From contig CANQWJ010000003.1 in assembly GCA_947627525.1 (NCBI GenBank), forward strand, positions 1 to 19,953: DNA of 19,953 bases, in the 5' to 3' direction. The translations under genes and the position numbers were made by a program. Within the stretch, counting starts at the first letter, position 1; every line of letters starts with the position of its first letter. This DNA comes from an uncultured Bacilli bacterium (GTDB lineage: Bacteria; Bacillota_I; Bacilli_A; RF39; UBA660). Below the pieces are notes generated by a model. That model was not told the DNA's origin. It saw only the letters and a program-made list of their open reading frames with translations, and ran no database searches. Of the stretch, positions 13,264 through 19,953 are shown one piece after another.

Positions 13264-14634
13264 ATGAATAAAAATATGATTATAACCATAGTTGCTATTT
13301 TTGTCGTATTACTTGGAACGGTACTTGTTTTAAATATGAATAATAATAAAACGACAACGACTAATAAAATTGAAGCAACCATTTTATCAATTGGTGAAGG
13401 TTCTTTGACAGTTAAAGATGATAATGATGGCGTATATACCTTTAAAGGTGATAGTAGTGATTTAACAGTTGGATCAAAAGTTGTCATTGAATATAGTGGT
13501 TTATTAAATCGTGATGCCGAAGTTAAAGACATCAAACTAGTTGAAATGAAAGATTTTGAAGAAAAAGATGGTTTAGGTGAAACAATTAGTGATGATTGGC
13601 TTGATAATGGTCTTTTTAGTAAGTACTATACACTTGCTTTCAATAAATTAAAAACGATGACTTTAGATGAAAGAATTAATCAACTTCTTTTAGTACGTTA
13701 TCCTGATAGTAATCAAGTTCAAGTAATGAAAGATAAACAATTTGGTGGATATGTATTATTTGGTAAGGATTTTACAGATAAAACAGAAACAGAAGTTAAG
13801 AAAATGATTGATGATTTTCAAAAAGTATCTAAAATTCCTTCTTTGACAGCAGTCGATGAAGAGGGAGGAACAGTTGTTAGGGTAAGTAGTAATCCTAATT
13901 TACGCAGTGAGAGATTTAAGTCACCAAGTGCTTTGTATAGTGAGGGTGGACTAGACTTAATTAAGAAAGATACAATCGAAAAAAGTAATCTTTTAAATAA
14001 TTTAGGAATAAATTTAAATCTTGCGCCTGTCGTTGATGTTTCAACTAATAGTGGGGACTACATGTATTCTAGAAGTCTTCAACAAAATAGTGATATTACT
14101 TCTAACTTTGCTAAAACAGTTATAAATGCTAGTAAAGGAACAGGTGTATCATACACTTTAAAACATTTCCCTGGATATGGAAATAATGCTGATACACATA
14201 CTAGTAGTGCCACCGATAGTCGTAGTTATGAAAGTATTTTAAAGAATGATATTCCACCTTTTGAAGCAGGAATAGAAGCTGGTGCAGAAGCTATTTTAGT
14301 AAGTCATAATGTTGTTTCTAATATTGATAAAGATAATCCAGCTAGTCTTTCACCAACTATTCATAATTTACTTCGTGATGAATTGAATTTTACAGGTGTT
14401 ATCATTACTGATGATTTAGATATGGGTGCTGTTTCTAAGATTGAAAATGCTTCTGTTAAAGCTATTCTTGCTGGTAATGATTTAATTATTACAACGGATT
14501 ATAATAAGAGCATTAATGAAATCAAAAAAGCATTGAGTGATGGTACTTTAAAAGAAGATGATATCAATAAATTAGCATTTAGAGTGATTGCTTGGAAATA
14601 TTATAAAGGGCTTATTTATGAGAATCAAAAGTAA
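13264..14634 (+). CDS. nagZ: Membrane-anchored GH3 beta-N-acetylhexosaminidase (NagZ-like)
   Basis: This 456-aa protein has an N-terminal signal-anchor helix (residues 5-24) and a short Thr/Asn linker. Residues about 34-95 are a small beta domain (IEATILSIGEGSLTVKDD..TYTF-like, OB-fold-like by eye). Residues 120-456 are the glycoside hydrolase family 3 barrel. KHFPGYG (K300, H301) and the following D310-T-H312 are the Asp-His dyad that marks NagZ-type enzymes, and ITDDLDMGAV (D383/D384) holds the nucleophile. AVDEEGGTVVR is the conserved substrate-binding strand. These enzymes remove N-acetylglucosamine from muropeptides; here the enzyme faces the outside, so it would act in wall turnover. 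It starts at ATG 13264 after AAGGGTGAT, and its stop lies inside its own terminator. Confidence 0.9.
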   Translation: MNKNMIITIVAIFVVLLGTVLVLNMNNNKTTTTNKIEATILSIGEGSLTVKDDNDGVYTFKGDSSDLTVGSKVVIEYSGLLNRDAEVKDIKLVEMKDFEEKDGLGETISDDWLDNGLFSKYYTLAFNKLKTMTLDERINQLLLVRYPDSNQVQVMKDKQFGGYVLFGKDFTDKTETEVKKMIDDFQKVSKIPSLTAVDEEGGTVVRVSSNPNLRSERFKSPSALYSEGGLDLIKKDTIEKSNLLNNLGINLNLAPVVDVSTNSGDYMYSRSLQQNSDITSNFAKTVINASKGTGVSYTLKHFPGYGNNADTHTSSATDSRSYESILKNDIPPFEAGIEAGAEAILVSHNVVSNIDKDNPASLSPTIHNLLRDELNFTGVIITDDLDMGAVSKIENASVKAILAGNDLIITTDYNKSINEIKKALSDGTLKEDDINKLAFRVIAWKYYKGLIYENQK

Positions 14635-14650
14635 CAAAAGTTACTTTTTT
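14628..14650 (+). terminator. Terminator overlapping the GH3 stop codon
   Basis: AAAGTAAC (14628-14635), loop AAAA, GTTACTTT (14640-14647) and a T tract to 14650. The TAA stop (14632-14634) is inside the left arm. Confidence 0.75.
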
Positions 14651-14657
14651 CTTGTTA

Positions 14658-14666
14658 TGATAAAAT
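14658..14666 (+). promoter_or_regulatory. Extended -10 promoter of csaA
   Basis: TGATAAAAT (TG 14658-14659, hexamer 14661-14666) directly follows the GH3 terminator. No -35 is visible and the leader would be about 10 nt. Confidence 0.4.
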
Positions 14667-14682
14667 AATTATTGGAGGATAT

Positions 14683-15009
14683 ATGGCAAATATTGATGAT
14701 TTTTTAAAATTGGATATTAGAGTAGGAACTATTGTTGAAGTAAAAGACTTTGAAAAAGCGAAAAAACCAGCTTATCAACTAAAAATAGATTTTGGCAGTT
14801 TGGGAATAAAAAAATCTTCTGCCCAAATAACAGCGTTATATAGTAAAGAAGATTTAATTGGGAAACAAATCTTGGCGGTTGTCAATTTTCCACCAAGACA
14901 AATTGCTGATTTCTTATCAGAAGTTCTAGTTCTTGGTACTTATAGTGAAGAAGGTGTCGTTTTAGTCGTTCCTGAACAAAAAGTAGAAAATGGGGACAAA
15001 TTAGGTTAG
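14683..15009 (+). CDS. csaA: CsaA, tRNA-binding-domain chaperone
   Basis: This 108-aa protein is a single EMAP/tRNA-binding OB domain. It opens with DDFLKLDIRVGTIVEV, then the family hallmarks KPAYQLKIDFG, KKSSAQIT and AVVNFPPRQIA, and SEVLVLG near the end. The match to CsaA covers the whole length. CsaA is a dimer that in B. subtilis was linked to protein export as a chaperone; the fold is that of the tRNA-binding domain of methionyl- and phenylalanyl-tRNA synthetases, and its true role is debated. ATG 14683 follows GGAGGAT. The next gene begins 17 bp on. Confidence 0.95.
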   Translation: MANIDDFLKLDIRVGTIVEVKDFEKAKKPAYQLKIDFGSLGIKKSSAQITALYSKEDLIGKQILAVVNFPPRQIADFLSEVLVLGTYSEEGVVLVVPEQKVENGDKLG

Positions 15010-15026
15010 TATAAGAGGTGGTAAAA

Positions 15027-15602
15027 ATGAAGATACCTTTGCGTTTTCAAATAACAGAGTTTGATTGTGGAACAGTATCACTACAAAATGCTTTTAGTTA
15101 TTTATTTGAAAGAGAAGAAATACCAGCCGAATTAGTAAAGTCAATTCATCGTTATACCTTAGATTGTTATGATGAACAAGGTAATTTAGGTCAAGGTGGT
15201 ACAAGTCGAGAAGCCATTAATAAATTGACCCATTGGATTACTAGATATGCTAACTCTAAAAATTTTAAAGTTCGTTGTGAAAGATTAGAAAAAGACGAAA
15301 TAACGCTTGAAAAGATGCAGGAATGTTTAAAAAATAATGGTTGTATTTTTGTTAGGTGTTGGCAAACTCAAGAGCACTATGTCATAATTACCAAAATGGA
15401 CAAGAAATATGCCTATATTTTTGATCCATATTATTTGGATAAAAAAGAATATGATAGGGATAGTCAAGTAAAAATTATCTTGAATAAACCCTTTACCCAT
15501 AATCGTCGCGTAACTTTAAAAAGATTATTTTCTGATACTAAAAAAGACTTCGCTTTAGGTGAAATAGAACGAAGAGAATGTGTTTTAATAAATAGAACAT
15601 AA
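15027..15602 (+). CDS. C39-like cysteine peptidase family protein
   Basis: This 191-aa protein has no signal peptide or membrane helix. It begins with RFQITEFDCGTVSLQNAFSYLF (Cys14 in a Q..x-DCG-x-x-SLxNA context), a papain-like C39 active-site helix. Later it has CWQTQEHYVIITK (His117) and YAYIFDPYYL (Asp133), giving a Cys-His-Asp triad. C39 domains usually trim double-glycine leaders and are fused to ABC transporters; this one is alone, with no bacteriocin or transporter gene near. Stand-alone C39-like proteins with unknown substrates exist in Bacillota. ATG 15027 is 5-6 nt after AAGAGGTGGT; the GTG at 15018 lies in that site. It shares a transcript with csaA and ends in a symmetrical terminator. 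Confidence 0.75.
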   Translation: MKIPLRFQITEFDCGTVSLQNAFSYLFEREEIPAELVKSIHRYTLDCYDEQGNLGQGGTSREAINKLTHWITRYANSKNFKVRCERLEKDEITLEKMQECLKNNGCIFVRCWQTQEHYVIITKMDKKYAYIFDPYYLDKKEYDRDSQVKIILNKPFTHNRRVTLKRLFSDTKKDFALGEIERRECVLINRT

Positions 15603-15629
15603 AAAAAGAAAAGCAACTTTTCTTTTTTT
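15601..15629. terminator. Bidirectional terminator with perfect 13-bp arms
   Basis: AAAAAAAGAAAAG (15601-15613), CAA, CTTTTCTTTTTTT (15617-15629). Because the arms are A runs and T runs, the same stem ends both the C39-like gene and the convergent tetR gene; both stop codons touch it. Confidence 0.85.
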
Positions 15630-16170
15630 AATTATTACTAAAGAAAATATAATTAGCCATATTTTTGACATAGGCACTTATTTCTTTTAAGTTTTCTTTT
15701 ATTTCACCACGGAAAGATTTAATGATTAAATCAATAGTTCCATCCGTAAAGAAAATAACATTTAAATAATTAATATTAGAATTCTTAGATAGAGAACTAT
15801 ATATTTTTTTATTAAGTCTTTTCATAAAATAGATTGTTTCATCAGCATTTAATAATTTAGAATAAATATCATAATTATTTTCTAAATAATTAAAAATTTT
15901 ATCTAAATAATCATCTAATTCTTTTTGATTACTAATTGTCATTTCATTATTAAAGACTTGATTTAATATTTCTTCTTCAAAATCAGATGCTACTTCATAG
16001 ATGTTATCATAATGGGAATAAAAAGCTCCTCTTGTTAGATTAGCTCTTTTAACTAATTCCGTAACAGTTATATTTTTAATTTCTTTTTTTTCTTCCATTA
16101 ACTCGGCAAAAGTCTCTTTAATTAATTCAATAGTTCTTTTGGAAGAAGAATTAATTCCTTTTAATTTCAT
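15628..16170 (-). CDS. TetR/AcrR-family transcriptional regulator
   Basis: This 180-aa protein carries an N-terminal helix-turn-helix: RTIELIKETFAELMEEKKEIKNITVTELVKRANLTRGAFYSHYDNIYEVASDFE, residues about 12-60. A hydrophobic-helical ligand and dimer domain follows (LDDYLDKIFNYLENNYDIYSKLL; DGTIDLIIKSFRGEIKENLKEI), similar to the TetR_C_8/DhaS-like group. It stands divergent to the large MMPL transporter with 136 bp between the starts, the classic layout in which a TetR repressor controls an exporter. ATG 16170 is preceded by GAGGTG. Its promoter and a palindrome lie in the gap. Confidence 0.92.
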   Translation of the reverse strand: MKLKGINSSSKRTIELIKETFAELMEEKKEIKNITVTELVKRANLTRGAFYSHYDNIYEVASDFEEEILNQVFNNEMTISNQKELDDYLDKIFNYLENNYDIYSKLLNADETIYFMKRLNKKIYSSLSKNSNINYLNVIFFTDGTIDLIIKSFRGEIKENLKEISAYVKNMANYIFFSNN

Positions 16171-16191
16171 AGTAACACCTCACAAATGCAT

Positions 16192-16220
16192 ATTATAACA
16201 AAAAATTAGAAAATGTTCAA
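16192..16220 (-). promoter_or_regulatory. Promoter of the tetR gene
   Basis: On the minus strand: TTGAAC (16220-16215), a 17-bp spacer and TGTTATAAT (hexamer 16197-16192), both a good -35 and an extended -10. Confidence 0.7.
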
Positions 16221-16223
16221 ATT

Positions 16224-16236
16224 TTAACAATGTTAA
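16224..16236. promoter_or_regulatory. TetR operator candidate
   Basis: TTAACA-A-TGTTAA is a perfect 6-bp-arm palindrome between the tetR -35 and the MMPL gene. A half-matching TGTT-N8-AACA (16214-16229) overlaps the tetR -35. Placement suits a site that represses both divergent genes. The MMPL promoter itself is unclear; TTAATT (16248-16253), 17 bp, TAATAT (16271-16276) is the best candidate. Confidence 0.5.
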
Positions 16237-16306
16237 TATATTTGTAGTTAATTTTTTTAAAAAATAGTAGTAATATATGATAGATTTTGTTGAAAGAGGG
16301 ATTATC

Positions 16307-19300
16307 ATGAAAAAGATTACTGATTTTGTTGTTGAAAAGAGAAATATTGTTTTATGTATGGTCATTCTTTTATCTATACTTTGTTTCTTTCTAGCAAACC
16401 AAGTTAAGATAAATCGTGATATTTATGCATATCTTCCAAGTGATTCAGAGACTAAAATTGGTCTAGATATTATGGAAGATGAGTTTAAAAATGTTGAAAC
16501 TAGTTCATTAAATGTAATGTTTAAGGATCTAAAAAAAGAAGATAAAGAAAAGATTTTTCAAGAGTTGAAGAAAATCGATGGCGTTGATGAAGTTGATTAT
16601 GAGAAAACCGAAGAATACAATAAAGATCCTTATACTTTATATGTCATAACTGTTGACGATGACGATGAGTCCAAAACAGCTACTAAGGTCTATGATGAAG
16701 TCATTAAAAAGTATGAAGATTATGATATTTATACGAGTGGAGATATCGCTGAAGAAAATAAAGATATTCTACCATTGTGGATTGTCGTTTTAGCTATTAT
16801 TTGTGGTTTAATCATTCTAATTATTATGTGTGACTCCTATGTTGAACCATTCTTATTTTTATTCGCCATTCTTTTAGCGGTAGTTCTAAATAAGGGAACA
16901 AATATTATTTTTACATCTATTTCTAGTATTACTAATGCGATTGCCGCTATTTTACAACTAGCTTTATCAATGGATTATTCCATTATGTTAATTAATCGTT
17001 ATCGTCAAGAAAAAGAACACAATAAAGATGATGTAAGTGCCATGAAAAAAGCTTTATATGCTTCTTTTAAATCAATATCTAGTAGTTCTATTACAACGAT
17101 TGTCGGACTATTAGCACTTGTTTTCATGAGTTTTACAATAGGTAAGGATTTAGGTTTTGTTCTTGCGAAAGGAGTTTTATTTAGTCTTCTAACGGTCTTT
17201 ACTTGTCTACCAGCTCTAATTTTAATGTTTGATTCCTGGATTGAAAAAACTAAAAAGAAAAGTCCTGTTATAAAGTTGGATACTCTTGGAAAGTTTGCTC
17301 ATAAAATGCGTTATGTCGGTGTTATTGTCTTCATTTTAATTTTTGCTTTTAGTTATTTATTAAAAGGTAATTTAGGAGTTTTATATACTGATGTTGAGAA
17401 TGATGAAGTAGGGAAAATCTTTGCGACAAATAATCAAATTGCTATTGTCTATCAAAACAAATATGAAGACTTGATTACTGACTATTGCTCAACTCTTGAA
17501 GACAATAAGAAAATAGATGATGTTCTATGTTATGGTAATACGATTAACCAAAAGTTACCTTATGAAAAACTAAATAAAAAATTTGATGATTTAGAAGTTG
17601 GTACTAATGTTGAAGACTATTTATTAAAAATTATTTATTATCATTACTATAACTCTAAAGAAGATAACACTTTAACTTTAAATGACTTTTTAAAGTTTAT
17701 TAAGAGTGATGTTTACGATAATGATAAAATGAATGGTGATATAACCCCAAGTATGAAAAAGAACATCGATCGTCTTTTAAACTTCACTGATAGTAATTCT
17801 ATAAATAAAAAAAGAAGTGCTAAAGAAATAGCGAGTCTTTTTGAACTAAAAGAGAGCGATGTTAAAGACTTATTAATCTATTATCGTTCATTGAATACAA
17901 ATAATAAATTAACTGTCAAAGAATTTGTAAACTTCATGAATGACTATGTCTTAAAAAGTAAATATGCGTCAAGTGTTGACAATACATCTCTAACTAAACT
18001 TCGTACTATTTCTAAGTTTGTTGATAAGAGTACTTTAAAAGAAAAGTTAACCCATAGTAAGATGAGTAAATTATTTGGCATTGATGATGAAAAAATGGCT
18101 AATCTATATTTATATTACATCAGTTTAAGTGATATCAAGACAAAGATGAGTCTCAATGATTTTGCGAATATTGCTAGTGAATATGATAAAGATAATAGTA
18201 AATTAAATCTTTTAAAAACTTTTAGTGATGAAAAAGTTATTGATACTAAACTATCTTATAGCGATATGGCAACATTATTAAATTATGATGAATCAATAAT
18301 TAGACTTGGTTATAGTTTTATTCATTCTAGTTTGGAAGGAAATTTGGAGGACTTCAAACTTTCACCATTTGAATTTATTTCTTTTGTTGTTGAAAATAAA
18401 TTATTGAACAATGAAGATATTAATACTTTGTATTCAATTATGAAAAGTACCAAAGAAGAACAAATATATTCATATCAAGAATTAGCTAAGATGTTTGATC
18501 TAGATGAAAATACTGTTAAAAATGTTTATATCGTATATTTACAAAACAGTAATACTGTTAAATTGACACCAACAGAATTTATTACCTTTGTTTTAAAACA
18601 TCAAAATGATTCACAATTAAAGGGTAGTCTATCAAAATCAACAATTAATGATTTAACTCTTTTACAAAAAATTACAAATAGTGTTTTGAATGACACTAAA
18701 TATTCATCTAATAATCTTGCTAGTCTATTAGGCATTAATAAAGATAAAATGCGTCTATTATATTCTTTATATGAAGTTAATTATCAAAAACAAGAAGTAA
18801 AATTATCTTATAAAGAATTTGTTAATTTCTTAATAAAGAATGTCATGGATAATAAAGATTATAATAGTAGTTTTAATAATTCTAAAAAAGAGAAAGTTAA
18901 AACTGTTAATCGTATCATTAATGATTCTTTAAATAAAGTTAAGTATGATAAAGATACATTATATTCCTTAATTGATGGTTTATCAGATGATGTGGAAAAA
19001 GATTTAGTAGAACTTTTATATATTTATTATGGTAGTGTTAAAGATTATAATGCCAAATGGAATTTAACGATTGAAGAGTTTGTTAGATATTTAAATGAAG
19101 ATATTTTAAAAGATGAAAGATTTGATGATTATATCGATGAAGATATGAAAGAAGATATAATTGAAGCAAAAGATACTGTTAAAGATGCTAAAGACAAATT
19201 AATTGGTAAAAAGTATTCACGAATGGTTTTAAATACTACCTATGAAGAAGAAAATGATGAAACCTTTGCCTTTTTAGAAAAGATAGAAAAAGAACTAACT

Positions 19301-19873
19301 AATAAAGATGGTATTTATTTAGTTGGTAATTCACCAATGGCTTATGAAATGAGTAAAACATTCCAAGGGGAATTAAACTTAATTACTATTTTAACGATTG
19401 CTTTTATCTTTGTTGTTGTAGCAGTTACTTTTAAATCACTTTTAATCCCAGCCATTTTAGTTATTTTAATTCAAACGGCTATCTATTTGACAATGGGAAT
19501 ATTATCAATTCAAAGTGGTAATGTTTATTTCATATCATTATTAATTGTTCAAAGTATTTTGATGGGAGCAACAATTGATTATGCGATACTTTACACATCA
19601 TATTATCTAGAACATCGTAAGAAAATGAGTAGAGAAGAAGCGGTAATCAATTCATACAATAAATCAATTCATACGATTTTAACTAGTGCCTTAATATTAT
19701 CATTAGTTACCTTAGTCGTCGGTTATTTTGGTTCCGCTGCCGCAAGTAAGATATGTACAACTATCTCTGAAGGAACAATTTGTTCAACAATATTGATTCT
19801 CTTGCTTTTACCAGAATTAATCAGTTCCTTTGATAAATTAATAGTAAAGAAGAAAAGAAGACTTAGCGATTAA
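16307..19873 (+). CDS. MMPL/RND-family transporter with long extracellular repeat domain
   Basis: This 1188-aa membrane protein has TM1 at residues 13-32, then an extracellular porter domain (INRDIYAYLPSDSETKIGLDIMEDEF..). TM2-TM6 lie at about 153-325, including the MMPL signature LALSMDYSIMLINRYRQE. TM7 is at about 338-352, and residues about 360-1015 form a very long second extracellular region. TM8-TM12 are at 1022-1175, with the matching second-half motif LMGATIDYAILYTSYYLEHRKKMSREEA. MMPL/RND pumps use proton flux to move lipids or drugs; the substrate here is unknown. Typical Gram-positive members have about 700-1,050 residues; the extra length is a set of about seven degenerate repeats (435-975). 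The start is ATG 16307 after AAAGAGGG; ATG 16277 has no ribosome site. The divergent TetR regulator probably controls it. Confidence 0.93.
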   Translation: MKKITDFVVEKRNIVLCMVILLSILCFFLANQVKINRDIYAYLPSDSETKIGLDIMEDEFKNVETSSLNVMFKDLKKEDKEKIFQELKKIDGVDEVDYEKTEEYNKDPYTLYVITVDDDDESKTATKVYDEVIKKYEDYDIYTSGDIAEENKDILPLWIVVLAIICGLIILIIMCDSYVEPFLFLFAILLAVVLNKGTNIIFTSISSITNAIAAILQLALSMDYSIMLINRYRQEKEHNKDDVSAMKKALYASFKSISSSSITTIVGLLALVFMSFTIGKDLGFVLAKGVLFSLLTVFTCLPALILMFDSWIEKTKKKSPVIKLDTLGKFAHKMRYVGVIVFILIFAFSYLLKGNLGVLYTDVENDEVGKIFATNNQIAIVYQNKYEDLITDYCSTLEDNKKIDDVLCYGNTINQKLPYEKLNKKFDDLEVGTNVEDYLLKIIYYHYYNSKEDNTLTLNDFLKFIKSDVYDNDKMNGDITPSMKKNIDRLLNFTDSNSINKKRSAKEIASLFELKESDVKDLLIYYRSLNTNNKLTVKEFVNFMNDYVLKSKYASSVDNTSLTKLRTISKFVDKSTLKEKLTHSKMSKLFGIDDEKMANLYLYYISLSDIKTKMSLNDFANIASEYDKDNSKLNLLKTFSDEKVIDTKLSYSDMATLLNYDESIIRLGYSFIHSSLEGNLEDFKLSPFEFISFVVENKLLNNEDINTLYSIMKSTKEEQIYSYQELAKMFDLDENTVKNVYIVYLQNSNTVKLTPTEFITFVLKHQNDSQLKGSLSKSTINDLTLLQKITNSVLNDTKYSSNNLASLLGINKDKMRLLYSLYEVNYQKQEVKLSYKEFVNFLIKNVMDNKDYNSSFNNSKKEKVKTVNRIINDSLNKVKYDKDTLYSLIDGLSDDVEKDLVELLYIYYGSVKDYNAKWNLTIEEFVRYLNEDILKDERFDDYIDEDMKEDIIEAKDTVKDAKDKLIGKKYSRMVLNTTYEEENDETFAFLEKIEKELTNKDGIYLVGNSPMAYEMSKTFQGELNLITILTIAFIFVVVAVTFKSLLIPAILVILIQTAIYLTMGILSIQSGNVYFISLLIVQSILMGATIDYAILYTSYYLEHRKKMSREEAVINSYNKSIHTILTSALILSLVTLVVGYFGSAAASKICTTISEGTICSTILILLLLPELISSFDKLIVKKKRRLSD
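17609..19240 (+). repeat. About seven degenerate 65-85-residue protein repeats in the MMPL ectodomain
   Basis: Units begin near 17609, 17858, 18101, 18297, 18521, 18751 and 19001. Each shows the same order: a helix such as LLIYYRSL, NLYLYYIS, NVYIVYLQ or LLYSLYEV; then kLt..EF..Fv (KLTVKEFVNFM, KLTPTEFITFV, KLSYKEFVNFL); then a variable stretch; then YS...LA.LLGID...V (YSDMATLLNYDESII, YQELAKMFDLDENTV). The repeats are visible only in protein; at DNA level they have diverged, so the expansion is old. Confidence 0.75.
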
Positions 19874-19892
19874 GTCTCTTTTTGTGTAAGAA

Positions 19893-19915
19893 AACTCCCA
19901 GATAGTCTGGGAGTT
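19893..19915. other. GC-rich perfect hairpin at the right edge
   Basis: AACTCCCAGA (19893-19902), tag, TCTGGGAGTT (19906-19915). On the minus strand it is followed by TTTTCTT, so it could end a convergent gene lying to the right. On the plus strand it is followed by CGGTAGAGC, with no T run. The 50 bases around it are clearly richer in G and C than the rest of the window. Confidence 0.65.
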
Positions 19916-19953
19916 CGGTAGAGCTTTAGCGATGAGTATTTAAAATAAAAACT

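Noticed and set aside
13260..13535. Minus-strand open frame inside the GH3 gene
   Set aside because: It is antisense to the signal-anchor and linker region, with no ribosome site; a shadow of the Thr/Asn-rich coding sequence.
17609..19240. Repeats in the MMPL gene as a CRISPR array or recent DNA tandem repeat
   Set aside because: The repeat exists only in protein; the DNA units have diverged, vary in length, and keep one open frame.

Overview
The window is AT-rich, densely coded bacterial DNA with strong Shine-Dalgarno sites (AGGAGG, AGGTG), GTG and TTG starts, and sigma-A type promoters, several with an extended -10 (TGnTATAAT). Tryptophan is read from TGG and TGA works as a stop, so the code is standard. 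The gene set (orphan histidine kinase, PrsW, CsaA, PssA/Psd, a Sua5-type enzyme and the edge of a CotY/CotZ-like spore coat gene) points to a low-GC Bacillota, probably an uncultured gut relative of Bacilli/Erysipelotrichia. That placement is inference. Two signals suggest a spore former: the partial coat gene at the left edge and a tandem pair of perfect Spo0A boxes (TTTGTCGAA on the minus strand) in front of the histidine kinase.

Layout. 1-263 (minus): 5' part of the coat-like gene. 459-2070 (plus): a small membrane protein with an EIIB-like domain lacking the phospho-cysteine, then the Spo0A-box-preceded histidine kinase. 2123-3738: a two-TM/coiled-coil/CHAP hydrolase coupled to a lipoprotein. 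3828-7574: an envelope gene run with phosphatidylserine synthase, phosphatidylserine decarboxylase, a PrsW-type protease with a zinc ribbon, a permuted NlpC/P60-like protein, a PAP2 phosphatase and a DUF378 protein. It ends at a two-way nested terminator shared with a minus-strand Asn-rich membrane protein (7634-8383). 8515-10443: the threonylcarbamoyl-AMP synthase and a heavy-metal exporter-like permease that overlaps, tail to tail, a LysR regulator (10423-11316). 11405-13144: coaE, an MBL-fold hydrolase overlapping it by 53 bp, and coaD, so both last steps of CoA synthesis sit together. 13264-15602: an anchored GH3 N-acetylhexosaminidase behind a 70-bp dyad, csaA, and a C39-like cysteine peptidase. 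15628-19873: a TetR regulator divergent from a giant MMPL/RND transporter whose second extracellular loop holds about seven degenerate repeats. The right edge has a GC-rich hairpin of uncertain identity.

Overall this is chromosomal core and envelope DNA rather than a mobile island. I see no rRNA, tRNA, CRISPR array, transposase or phage gene. The best candidates for new biology are the Spo0A-box/kinase arrangement, the repeat-bearing MMPL protein, the VirB2-like-anchor/CHAP fusion with its coupled lipoprotein, and the cysteine-less EIIB protein. Coordinates favour starts with a properly spaced Shine-Dalgarno site over the longest open frame.
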